Origin: Malacoplasma sp.
GTDB lineage: Bacteria; Bacillota_I; Bacilli_A; Mycoplasmatales; Mycoplasmoidaceae
Assembly (NCBI GenBank): GCA_021444005.1
Contig: JABUSB010000001.1
Span: forward strand, 109,253 to 173,252
Length of the DNA stretch: 64,000 nucleotides
Direction of reading: 5' to 3'
Shown here: in pieces, positions 32,928 to 41,915 of the stretch
Layout: each line of letters begins with the position of its first letter
Position numbering within the stretch: position 1 is the stretch's first letter
Notes under the pieces: generated by a model
Seen by the model: only the letters and a program-made list of their open reading frames with translations
What the model was told of the DNA's origin: nothing
Database searches by the model: none
Program-made: the position numbers and the translations under genes

Positions 32928-33302
32928 ATGGCTAGAATATTAGGAGTAGATATTCCCAATAATAAACGAGTGGTAATTTCATTAACTTATATTTATGGAA
33001 TTGGCAAATCTCGTAGTCAAGAAATTTTGAAAAAAGCAAATATTGATGAAAATAAAAAAGTCATCAATTTATCTGAAGAAGAATTAGCAACAATTCGTAA
33101 AGTTGCTAGTGAATATTTAATTGAAGGTGATTTGAGACGAGAAGTCGCAATGAACATTAAACGATTAATGGAAATTGGATCTTATCGGGGAATTCGTCAC
33201 CGTCGTAGCTTACCAGTAAGAGGACAAAGAACAAAATGTAATGCAAGAACACGTAAAGGTCCTCGTAAAACTGTAGCTAACAAAAAAATTGAAAGTAAAT
33301 AA
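32928..33302 (+). CDS. rpsM: Ribosomal protein S13 (uS13)
   Basis: 124 residues. 30S head protein contacting the P-site tRNA and L5. [53 protein letters not shown] and [12 protein letters not shown] are conserved. TAAGGAG precedes the start. Confidence 0.98.
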   Translation: MARILGVDIPNNKRVVISLTYIYGIGKSRSQEILKKANIDENKKVINLSEEELATIRKVASEYLIEGDLRREVAMNIKRLMEIGSYRGIRHRRSLPVRGQRTKCNARTRKGPRKTVANKKIESK

Positions 33303-33323
33303 TAAGATAGGAGTTAATTTTAT

Positions 33324-33695
33324 ATGGCAAAGAAACGAAAAAAGAAATTGAGTTCTCCCGAAGGCATTGCTCATATTCATGTAACTGCTAACAACACTAT
33401 TGTTACTTTAACAGATTTGACTGGCAACACGATTACTTGAAGTAGTTCTGGAAGTGTTGGGTATAAAGGATCTAAAAAATCCACTCCTTATGCTGCTGGG
33501 ATTGCTGCTGAAAATGCTGCCAAAGCTGCAGTTGCATTAGGATTAAAAAAAGTAGTTGTAAAAGTTAATGGTACTGGAAATGGGAAAGACACAGCAATTC
33601 GAAGTTTAAAAGTTGCAGGTCTTGAAGTTTCAACATTATATGATGTGACTCCAATCCCTCATAACGGGTGTAGACCACCAAAAAAACCACGTTAA
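33324..33695 (+). CDS. rpsK: Ribosomal protein S11 (uS11)
   Basis: 123 residues. 30S platform protein. [37 protein letters not shown], and the C-terminal [17 protein letters not shown] are diagnostic. One UGA Trp. TAGGAG lies about 12 bases upstream. Confidence 0.98.
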
Positions 33696-33710
33696 TAATG
33701 GAGAATAAAA

Positions 33711-34700
33711 ATGGAAAAGTTTTTAAGATATTCAATTCAAATTGGTAAAGACCAAAACAAAGATGCTGATTATGGTTTGTTTGTAATGAAACCATTAGAA
33801 CGTGGCTTTGGAGTTACAATCGGGAATAGTTTGAGAAGAATTTTATTAAGCAACATTGAAGGTCATAGTGTTTTTGCAATTAAAATTCCCCAAATCTCAC
33901 ACGAGTTTCAACCGGTTAAAGGGGTAAAAGAAGACTTAACTCAAATCATTTTAAATATAAAAAGATTAGTTGTTAAAATTGACCCTAATCAATTTGGTGA
34001 AGCAATTCAAAAAGAAACTAAACTTGAAAAATGACCCACTTTAAAAATTAATTGCACAAAAGGTGGAATCATAAGAGCTGCAGATATTGAAACTCCAGTC
34101 GGTTTTGAGATCATTAATAAAGATTTATACATTGCTACTGTTGAACCAAATGCTAAATTCAAAATGGAATTATATGCAAGAACTGGACGTGGGTTTAACA
34201 CATTTAGTGAAAACAAAGAATTAGTAAATGCGATTAATGTGATTGCGATCGATTCAAATTTTTCACCAGTTTTAAAAGTTGGTTACAAAGTAAGTGATGT
34301 TAAAACTACTAAGAATGATCTAAATGATGTATTGGAATTAGAAGTTGCAACTAATGGGGTAATATCTGCTAGTGAAGCAGTTGCGATGAGTGCACAAATT
34401 TTAGCAGAGCATTACAAATTAATTGTTTCTGAATTACACGATAACTATAATGATTTATCAGTAATTAATGAAGAAGCATCTACATTGAATGCAAAATCAG
34501 CATTAGCAATTTCAATCGATGAATTAGAATTATCAGTGCGATCTTATAACTGTTTAAAAAGAGCTGGAATTCACACAGTTACACAGTTAACTGAAAAAAC
34601 TAAATCAGAAATTGAAAAAATTCGAAATTTAGGTAAAAAATCTTTCAAAGAAATTTTGAAAAAAGTTCAAGATCACAATTGAAAGTTAAAAGAAGAATAG
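33711..34700 (+). CDS. rpoA: RNA polymerase alpha subunit
   Basis: 329 residues. The N-terminal dimerisation domain has [33 protein letters not shown] and [14 protein letters not shown]-like sequence; the C-terminal domain (about 245-320) has [20 protein letters not shown] and [12 protein letters not shown]. Two UGA Trp codons. Nine bases before rplQ. Confidence 0.98.
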
Positions 34701-34709
34701 GAGGTTATT

Positions 34710-35069
34710 ATGTCTTATATTAATAAAGATGGCAAAACATCTGCTTGAAGAAAAATGGTCATTCGTCAGCAAGTTTCAGAAGTAATTGCAAATAACCAAA
34801 TTGTTACCACTCTTACTAAAGCTAAAGAAACTAAGCGTCATGTTGATAAAATCATCACATTAGCTAAAAAAAATACTTTAGCTTCAAGAAGAGATGCAGC
34901 TGCAATTCTTTTAGATACTTCAATTTCAACTAAAGACCAATTGTTAAAAAAACTTTTTAATGATTTGCAAAAAAAATACAAAACACGTAATGGCGGATAC
35001 ACTCGCATTTTAAAACTTGGTAAAAGAAAAGGCGATAACGTGGAAGAAGCCATTTTGCAACTAGTTTAA
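34710..35069 (+). CDS. rplQ: Ribosomal protein L17 (bL17)
   Basis: 119 residues. Last gene of the superoperon. WRKMVIRQQVSEVIANNQIV, TTLTKAKETKRHVDKIITLAKK, and the end GGYTRILKLGKRKGDNVEEA are typical. TAGGAGG precedes the ATG. A strong terminator follows. Confidence 0.97.
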
Positions 35070-35084
35070 TTAGATAATTCATAC

Positions 35085-35119
35085 AAAACCCTATACTTTT
35101 TTGGTATAGGGTTTTTATT
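35085..35119 (+). terminator. Terminator of the ribosomal superoperon
   Basis: AAAACCCTATAC, loop, GTATAGGGTTTTT. It separates the conserved superoperon from the non-conserved island that follows. Confidence 0.9.
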
Positions 35120-35293
35120 TTCAATACCACACATTTGTTTGGATATAAATTATTGAATTCAATTAGGTTGTAGTTTTTAAATTTGACAGTTAAAAAACAT
35201 ATTAAAGATTTTGTTTTTGTTTTGAATAAATACACAATTAATTAAAATTAGTAATTATAAAAAATTTCTAAAAAAGAAAAAAATAAAAATTTT

Positions 35294-35371
35294 GTAATTT
35301 TTTGGGGGTTTTTTTCAAGAATCTTTACTTCTTTATATTGTAGAGGACCCTAAGGATAGTGGGGACTCTAC
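35294..35371 (+). repeat. Promoter-hairpin element, copy 1
   Basis: Shares about 50 bases with 36473-36523: ATTTTTTGGGG(G)TTTTTTTC, then TTTACTTCTTTATA(T/G)TGTAGAGG after one short diverged part. A -10-like TATATT at 35334-35339 is followed at once by hairpin GTAGAG (35340-35345) with CTCTAC (35366-35371), with an inner CCC/GGG pair. Both copies keep the hairpin although its inner bases differ. Confidence 0.7.
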
Positions 35372-35490
35372 TAAAACCACTATTTAAATATTTAATGTGG
35401 TTTTAATGGATATTCTTTAATATTCATAAAAACTATCCATTTAATAGGCATTATATTTATTTTTAAAATCTTTTTTTGTTTTAAAAGGTT
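35340..35490 (+). ncRNA. Candidate structured small RNA (hairpin chain)
   Basis: Downstream of a -10-like TATATT, four stems follow in a row: GTAGAG/CTCTAC (35340-35371), TAAAACCAC/GTGGTTTTA (35372-35405, perfect), AATGGATA/TATCCATT (35405-35441, perfect), and TTTTAAAA/TTTTAAAA with a T-rich loop (35461-35486), which may end the transcript. No frame of useful length covers it. It matches no RNA family I can name. It could equally be the long leader of the coiled-coil gene. Confidence 0.4.
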
Positions 35491-35529
35491 AAAAAATCAA
35501 ATAAATGTTGTCTCCTATAAAAAAATAAT

Positions 35530-35609
35530 ATGATAAAAACTAAATAATTTAGGGCAACAAGATTAATAAAATGTTTGCTAAAATTATTTTATGAATTAGT
35601 TTTTATCAT
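35530..35609 (+). promoter_or_regulatory. 14-bp inverted repeat before the coiled-coil gene
   Basis: ATGATAAAAACTAA (35530-35543) and its exact complement TTAGTTTTTATCAT (35596-35609), 52 bases apart, with further inner pairing AATAATTTA/TAAAATTATT. It lies 31 bases before the start. Possible leader hairpin or operator. Confidence 0.45.
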
Positions 35610-35640
35610 TCCAATAAAAATTTTATAAAAAGGATATATT

Positions 35641-36210
35641 ATGATCAAACTTTCTGAAATTATTGAAAATGATAAAATCACTAATATTGAAGAAGCCAAT
35701 GCATCCGAAAAGGAATTTATTGGCTTAGTAAGAGGTTCTAAAACTATTATTCTTAGAAAATGTAAAATTACTAAAGAAATAGTTGAAGATGAAAACGGAA
35801 ACGTTTTCGAAATAACAAGTTTTGATGGAGGTGTTAAATTTATGAGCACTAAAAAAATTAGTGATTCAAGAGAATCGAATGCTCTTTTATTTCAAATGAT
35901 GAAAGAAATAAAAGACGATATGAAAAAAGGCTTTAAGGAAGTTCATTCTGAGATCGCTTCAATTAAAGAAGATATCTCTATTATGAAAGAAGATATCTCG
36001 GTTCTTAAGGAAGACGTTACAGTTCTTAAAAAGGATGTAGCAGTCCTTAAGGAAGATGTTGCTATCCTAAAAGAAGATGTTACAGTCTTAAAAAAAGATG
36101 TAAGTATTCTTAAAAAGGATGTAGCAGTCCTTAAGGAAGACGTTGCTGATATTAATCAATGTCCTACAATTAAGAAAGAGCTTAAAGAATTGAAAAAGAA
36201 TAAAAAATAA
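35641..36210 (+). CDS. Heptad-repeat coiled-coil protein
   Basis: 189 residues. No signal peptide or membrane helix. Residues 1-95 form a mixed domain (MIKLSEIIENDKITNIEEAN, LVRGSKTIIL, VFEITSFDGG). From about residue 110 to 172 nine uninterrupted heptads follow with the consensus (K/E)-D-V-x-V-L-K, a textbook parallel coiled coil. The tail is Lys-rich. AAAAGGAT precedes the ATG. The general build (small head plus heptads) recalls the DUF16/UPF0134 proteins of M. pneumoniae, but I cannot show homology. Monocistronic, bracketed by two copies of a promoter-hairpin element. Function unknown. Confidence 0.75.
   Translation: MIKLSEIIENDKITNIEEANASEKEFIGLVRGSKTIILRKCKITKEIVEDENGNVFEITSFDGGVKFMSTKKISDSRESNALLFQMMKEIKDDMKKGFKEVHSEIASIKEDISIMKEDISVLKEDVTVLKKDVAVLKEDVAILKEDVTVLKKDVSILKKDVAVLKEDVADINQCPTIKKELKELKKNKK
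35968..36156 (+). repeat. Nine tandem 21-bp units encoding heptads
   Basis: Nine direct 21-base units in frame. Units 4-5 (from 36031) and 8-9 (from 36115) are nearly identical over about 40 bases, 84 bases apart, which points to recent duplication of a four-unit block. Confidence 0.75.
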
Positions 36211-36336
36211 TATTTCTTTTTCTAAACAGTCTTACTTTAATCATTATTTTAAATTCATAAATATTTCAAACCATTAACTATTTATCTAGTATTTAGAACT
36301 TTTAAACTTCAAATTATTTTTATTATCATTAATTAA

Positions 36337-36374
36337 TAAAAAAAGCATGCAGCATTTTGCTGTATGTTTTTTAT
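36337..36374 (+). terminator. Terminator after the coiled-coil gene
   Basis: GCATGCAGC, loop TATTT type, GCTGTATG then TTTTTT, with flanking A-U pairs. Confidence 0.75.
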
Positions 36375-36442
36375 ATGACTACACAAACTTATTTATTTCA
36401 ACTTTAAGATTTTTATTTGTGCAAAAAAACAATTCACAAAAC

Positions 36443-36492
36443 AAAAAAAACCCCAAAAAATTAAAAAATTTAGAATTTTTTGGGGTTTTTTT
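36443..36492 (+). repeat. Long hairpin of A/C and G/T blocks
   Basis: A8-CCCC-A6-TT pairs with AATTTTTT-GGGG-T7: a stem of about 19 bp with an 11-base loop. Its right arm is the left part of element copy 2. It works as a plausible terminator for read-through from upstream. Copy 1 has the right arm but lacks the CCCC partner. Confidence 0.6.
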
Positions 36493-36543
36493 CAAAAATT
36501 TTTACTTCTTTATAGTGTAGAGGGATGAAGCGCTCCTCTACAC
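36473..36543 (+). promoter_or_regulatory. Promoter-hairpin element, copy 2 (comEC promoter)
   Basis: TTTTCA (36489-36494), 16-base spacer, TATAGT (36511-36516), with hairpin GTGTAGAGG (36515-36523) / CCTCTACAC (36535-36543) overlapping the -10 and the expected start site. The perfect 9-bp stem differs in inner sequence from copy 1. The comEC TTG start follows 36 bases later. Confidence 0.65.
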
Positions 36544-36578
36544 ATTAACAGTTACTGAAATTTTTTAAAGGAGTAATT

Positions 36579-37670
36579 TTGAAAATAATTAATTTAATAA
36601 CATTATGAGTTGTTGGCAGTTGTTTTCTTCAAAACAACACAGTGATTGCAATTTTTATTTTTGTTTTCTTTTTAGCCACTGCACTTACTAATAAAATAAA
36701 TCCCTTCTATCTAATGGGCATTGGCATATTTGGAATCATTTATTTAGTTACTATCACTTACTGGACTCACACCAACTATTTTCAACTTATTTATGATTTT
36801 TTAAATCGTTACCTATTTTTTAATTTAAGAGAAATTATTGCCAATTATTTTATTAAAGTACAAGGAGAAACATTAGGATCATTCCTTAATTTGATATTAC
36901 TTAATATTAAAAACGCTAACAATTATGATGTCTATTACAAACTAATTAGTTTATCAGTAGTTTATTTAATTGTGGTTAGTGGCTTTCATGTAAATATCTT
37001 ATGTAACTTGCTTGGAAAAATCTTTTTTAAATTAAATAAAACTAGAAAAGTATTCAAATGCTTACTTGCGTTTTTCATATGTTACCTAAATGGATTTTCA
37101 GCAGCATTAATTAGAATAACATTCGCTATCTTTTTTAGTAGTTTTGATAAAACCAAAAAACATGCAACAAATTTATCTCTAATTACAATCGGATTGATTG
37201 CACCAACTGCAGTCACATCAATTGGAATTTGTATGAGTTTTTTAGGAGCACGCGGAATTAAAGTTTTTAACAAATTCCGTGATGAAAACAAATTATATTC
37301 TTCAATTTTCACATCAGTTTTTGCAACACTTTACATTATCCCATTTATTGCAATGATGAATGATGGCTTTTCTTTATGAGCTCCATTTCTTAGTTTATTA
37401 TTTGCACCTGTGTTTTTTCTAACTTATGTTGTCAGTTTATTCTTTGGATGATTCTCATTCTCAATACCTGCAATCCATTTCTTTTACAACCTCATTTATC
37501 AGGCTTGTAACTTGTTAAATACTGTTAATGTTTTAGTTCCAATAACTTTATTCCAAAATTATTGAATCTTTGGTTCATATTACACAGTTATTGAACTTAG
37601 CTTACTAATTTATTACAAACTATGGGAGAAAAATAAATGAAAACTCAAAAAATTACAAAGACTTTATTAA
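36579..37670 (+). CDS. comEC: ComEC/Rec2-type DNA channel, competence domain only
   Basis: 363 residues, about eight to ten membrane helices. ComEC lets single-stranded DNA cross the membrane. YLIVVSGFHVNILCNLLGK matches the conserved ISGxHxxLL helix, and YLNGFSAALIRITFAI matches the following GxxxxxxRA block. There is no N-terminal OB domain and no C-terminal metallo-beta-lactamase domain. The likely start is the TTG at 36579, with AAAGGAG five bases upstream; no in-frame ATG exists before the first helix. Read with UGA as Trp the gene runs 34 bases into the next one. comEC just before holA is a common mollicute order, here split by one surface-protein gene. Confidence 0.8.
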
Positions 37671-39571
37671 TGTCTTTATTTGCTTTTTCACTACCACTTT
37701 TTGCATCCAACTATTTAATAAATGCAAATCAAAACAATAAAGTACTAAAAGTTAATTCATTGCAAAACAGTGATAGTGATAGCAGCAGTTCAATCAATTC
37801 TACAAATGCACTAAATAACATTACACCAGATAGTGAAGTAGAAAAAATGAATAATTTAAACTTTGTCTATGACAAAAACAAAACCAATTACATATACATA
37901 AATGATAACAATAAAACTGAGATTGCCTCACAAGTTGCTAAGTATATGTTAAATAATGAAACTGATTTTATAGCTGGTTCCTTAGCAACACTACCATCTG
38001 ATATAAAAACCCAATTTGATATGGCTACTAGAAATAATATTAGATTGCAGTGGAGTACAACCACGACCGATTCTAGTAACAACAATTTACTATACAGTTT
38101 TTGTATAATTGCAGATCCATATAGTGATCACGAATACCCAACTGCAATTAGATGTGACAATGTTCCAATCCTTCAATATATGAAATGGACCGATATTGGG
38201 AATAACCAATTTGTCTTAAGTTTCACAATTCAAGTGTATTGGTTAACTTCATTAGTTCCAATCTTTAATGGATTTGATAATCTTAGTAACATCAACGGAA
38301 ACAATGGAATGTTTGTGAATTTAACTAATAAATCATATGATATGACAATATCTTTTAAAAACATTGTCTTTCAGTCAATTCCCCAAACCATTACCAACTT
38401 TAATTATGTCGATATTGACCCAATGGATTTAACATTAGAAAAATTAAAAACATTATTCTTATTTAACAATTTAATCCAACCTGATTCGATAAATTATTCA
38501 ATTAATGAAAATTCTGGTTTACTAATAGTTGAATTGAAAAGAGCAACTTATAAAATAAGTGGCGCTCAAAACTTTTCAATTTATTATGAAGGTAGTTACC
38601 AAGTGGTATTTGCAGAAAGCAATTATTCATTTAATTGGGATGTGATATCAAGTTCTTTTGATTTGTTAACCGTGACAGAAGCAGATTTACAAGATCAATT
38701 AGTTTTAAACCAATATTATAAAAATTATATAAAGTCGATTAAGATGACAAAAGACTTTAACACAAACACTGCATCGATTACTGTAAATTTTGATGAGTCG
38801 AAATACCAAAATTTAATATTTTATTCATATTTAAAAGATTATTTTCAACCTAAGAATTTTAAGATAAATTTTGATTTTGATACTAGAGTTAACTTTGCGT
38901 TATCAACTGCGTACCAAGATATTTTGTTAAAGAATTTTGACCCTTCATATTTAACGGCTTCTTTTGTTAACTTTCCCTATGAAGTTTCAATATCAAAAGT
39001 AGTTAATATTAATTTGGATTCAAAAAACAACAGTGTTAGTTTTGTCGCAAATCTAATAGGTAATGTAAAAGGAAAAAATTATCCATTTTCAGTAAATGGT
39101 ACAATAACTTCTTTTGAAAATTACAAATTGGTTGCAGACGACAAATTGCAAAAGTTTTTTGATGACAATTTTTATGATGACCAAAACAACTTACAAGTTG
39201 ATTTAATTAAAAAATCACTAGAAGTGCAAACCAATTGAAATGATATTTGTGTTCACACTTCTAATTTAGTTTTTAACAATGTAAATGTTGTTTACAATGA
39301 TGACAATAAATCATTTAATTTTAGTTTTGATGTGTATAACAAATCAGGAGTTTTACTAGACTCACAAAGTAAAACAATTCAATTAAAACCAACTATTAAA
39401 CAAGCTGCTGTTACACCAGTAGAAAACAACCCAAAACCAGAAGAAAAACCAAAACAAAATACATCAAATTTCAAAATTGGTTATTTATGGTTTTTACTAG
39501 TTTTAATTCCAATAATTGGTTTTGTGATTTATAAATATATTAGATATAAACGAAGTAAAAAAACACAATAA
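37637..39571 (+). CDS. Secreted/surface protein with C-terminal membrane anchor
   Basis: 644 residues. N-terminal signal peptide (MKTQKITKTLLMSLFAFSLP...), Ser/Asn-rich spacer, then an ectodomain that seems to hold several related units of roughly 90-100 residues, each beginning with a D-L-x-x-L helix and followed by I..V.....TAS.TVNFD-like strands (for instance near residues 255, 350 and 510). A Pro/Lys/Asn spacer, one membrane helix at about 613-632 and a basic tail (YIRYKRSKKTQ) close the protein. Topology is type I-like, outside with a C-terminal anchor. It overlaps comEC by 34 bases and holA by one base, so it is part of the operon. Family not recognised. Confidence 0.75.
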
Positions 39572-40491
39572 TGATGCAATTAATATATGGGGAAGACATT
39601 GGATTATTAGAAACTAAAATTTTGGAAATTACTAAAAATAATTATTCAAAATTAATGCTTGATAAAGACTTTAGTCAAATTCAATTATCTATTTGTCAAC
39701 CAAGTTTTTTTGAAGATAAACAAGCAAATTGTTTTGTAATTTATGATAATGAAAAAATATTAGCATCAAAAAAAGAAACTAATTTTAAAGAAGTTATATC
39801 TTATTTAAAAGAACTTAAAAATTGTGAATCTAAAATCATTTTTGTACTAAACAATAATGAAGTTAATAAAAACTATGCACCCTATTTTGAATTAATTAAT
39901 ATTAAAAAATTAAATCGGTTAACAATCAAAACTTATTGTAAAAATTTAATTGATAAATACAAAATAAAAATGGATCAAAAAACTTTAGATTATTTAATTT
40001 CAAAATTACCAACAGATAGTTTAACAATCAATAATGAAATTAAAAAATTATCATTAGTAGATGATGTTTTAACAATGCAAAATATTGACGAAATCATTAG
40101 TTTTGATATTAACAATAATATTTTTGATTTAATAAATTATTTTTTTGATGATAACAAAATAAAAATTGTAGAACACCTTCAACAGTTGGAAGCAATTAAA
40201 ATTGATTTTTTTGAAATTTTTAATGTGTTAGTATCACAACTTTTTACTCTAAAATTATATTGTTTGCATTACCAGAAAAACAGAAATTTTAACCAGCTTA
40301 TGAATGACTTTAAAATTCAATACTTTCAACTTGAGAAGTATAAAAAAACCATTCAAAATGTGGATGTATTGCAAATTAATCGATTTTTAAATAATTTGTT
40401 AGAATTAAATATATCATTTTTCACCGGTACTAAATTAATTAATTTATGCTTAAAAATGATTCTCTTAAATGGAAAAGAATATGGAATATAA
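39571..40491 (+). CDS. holA: DNA polymerase III delta subunit
   Basis: 306 residues. Clamp-loader subunit that opens the beta clamp. MQLIYGEDIGLLETKI, SICQPSFFEDKQANCFVIYD (the FF-rich clamp-contact region), KNCESKIIFVLNNNE and the long helical C-terminal half fit HolA; conservation is low, as usual for this subunit. The position next to comEC supports it. ATG at 39571 overlaps the previous stop; the adjacent ATG at 39574 is equally possible. Confidence 0.85.
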   Translation: MMQLIYGEDIGLLETKILEITKNNYSKLMLDKDFSQIQLSICQPSFFEDKQANCFVIYDNEKILASKKETNFKEVISYLKELKNCESKIIFVLNNNEVNKNYAPYFELINIKKLNRLTIKTYCKNLIDKYKIKMDQKTLDYLISKLPTDSLTINNEIKKLSLVDDVLTMQNIDEIISFDINNNIFDLINYFFDDNKIKIVEHLQQLEAIKIDFFEIFNVLVSQLFTLKLYCLHYQKNRNFNQLMNDFKIQYFQLEKYKKTIQNVDVLQINRFLNNLLELNISFFTGTKLINLCLKMILLNGKEYGI

Positions 40492-41845
40492 AGAAATAAA
40501 AAAAGTTTATGAAAAACAGGTTGACACAATTTCTAAATTACTTAAAAGTAATGAATTTACAAACCTGTTAAAAAATGATGAAACACTGCAATCTAATTTT
40601 GTTGATCAAATTTCTTTAATTAGCTTCTTTGAAAAAAAATTAATTGATACTAAATTAATTGAAAAAGAAGTTAAAGAAGCTAAAAAGAAAAAAGCAAAAC
40701 CTAGTTTAATTGAAGTTAAAGATCTAAATAAAGCTGAATCAATTTTAAAAGAATACCACAAACTTGGATGTGCTGGATCTATTGAAGAATTAAAAAATAT
40801 TAATTCAATTACAGATGCCAAAGACACAATTAAATCATTTGATGTTTTTTTAAAAAACATTTACAAAAAAGATAGTAATGAATTTATAAACAGTAAATCA
40901 GATTCATCACAAAACGAAGGTGAAGCAACAACTTCAAGACAAACTTTTAAAGCAGAACAAACTTCACAAGAAGATAGTAACCAAAGTAATTCTGGAAATT
41001 TCAATAATGGATTTAATCCAAATATGGGGCAAAATCCATTTGGTGCAGGTTTTAATCCTTTCAGTGGTTTTAATGATGAAACAAGCTATCAAGCTTGAAG
41101 AGAAAACCAAATGGCAACCGCTGCATATGTTGAATTAGGTAACCAAATAAAAAATGGTACCTTTTATATCTATAAAGATAAACCAAGGATTTTTGTAATC
41201 CTTAAAAGAATCTTAGGTGCATTTATGATATTTCTATCACTATTTACCATTATTTCTTTTATTTCATTAATTATCGTCAGTACTTCTAAATCTGGAGATA
41301 CCACAATATTCACTGGTATGTTGTGGTATGATGTTTCAGGAACTGTTCAAGGAATTTCGACATCCACAATGGGGTGAATTACGATTATCTTAACAGTTTT
41401 TCTAGTAATTTATTCTGCATTGTCGGGTTACCGGTTTATAGTTGGTGGAAAAACAGAAAATGAGTTGTTTTCCTTTGATAAAAGAGCAGCAATAGGAATA
41501 ATTGCATTAATGGTATTTTTAAGCATCTTCACAATTCAAAATTTAGTTTTATGATTTCCTAAAATGGATGCTATTAATAGTTTTACTAGTGGAACTGCTT
41601 CAGTTACTGATGTTAATGGCAACACAACAAATTCTAATGTTCAAAACTCTGCTACAGCAATAGGCGCATTTAATGTTTGCATATGAACAACTTTAATTTC
41701 TGAAATTTTATTTTTATTAGTCGCTATTTTTCTAATTGCACTTTGGAGAATTTCACCAAGAATTGATGATGAAAGAAAAAAATTAAAATTACAAGAAATT
41801 ATTGAAGAAATCCGCAAAAATAGTAATTTTAGTCAACAGCAATAA
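40481..41845 (+). CDS. Four-TM membrane protein with acidic/basic cytoplasmic N-terminus
   Basis: 454 residues from the ATG at 40481, or 458 from 40469, both inside the end of holA. Residues 1-150 are charged and helical (Lys/Glu-rich), then a Gln/Ser/Asn/Gly linker with NPNMGQNPFGAGFNPF, then an AWRENQMATAAYVELGNQIK helix and four membrane helices at about 236-262, 298-320, 337-358 and 402-425, ending in a charged C-terminus. No enzyme motif. Overlap with holA suggests co-transcription. Function unknown. Confidence 0.7.
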
Positions 41846-41876
41846 AATTAACAAAAAATTTAGTTATTTATTAATA

Positions 41877-41911
41877 TAAAATTCTATCTAATTAAATAGA
41901 TAGAATTTTTT
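41877..41911 (+). terminator. Hairpin at the four-TM gene end; may contain the next gene's -10
   Basis: AATTCTATCTA, loop ATTAAA, TAGATAGAATT then TTTT. It reads as a terminator of the upstream operon, but TAGAAT (about 41901-41906) also fits a -10 whose start site would be at or beside the next ATG (41916). Confidence 0.65.
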
Positions 41912-41915
41912 CATT

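Larger units (their letters stand above)
35120..35640 (+). other. Intergenic region with repeated promoter-hairpin element and hairpin chain
   Basis: About 520 bases without a gene. From left to right: AT-rich filler; copy 1 of the repeated element (35294-35346); three consecutive hairpins to 35441; an AT-only hairpin at 35461-35486; and a 14-bp inverted repeat at 35530-35609. AAAAGGAT precedes the coiled-coil gene. Confidence 0.6.
36211..36578 (+). other. Intergenic region before comEC
   Basis: About 370 bases: the terminator of the coiled-coil gene (36337-36374), an AT-rich stretch, a 19-bp hairpin (36443-36492) and copy 2 of the promoter-hairpin element, then the comEC ribosome-binding site. 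No small gene is evident. Confidence 0.6.

Noticed and set aside
35120-36578. Mobile element or CRISPR explanation for the repeats around the coiled-coil gene
   Set aside because: No transposase, no terminal inverted repeats with target duplication, and only two copies with 1.2 kb spacing, so neither an IS nor an array is supported.
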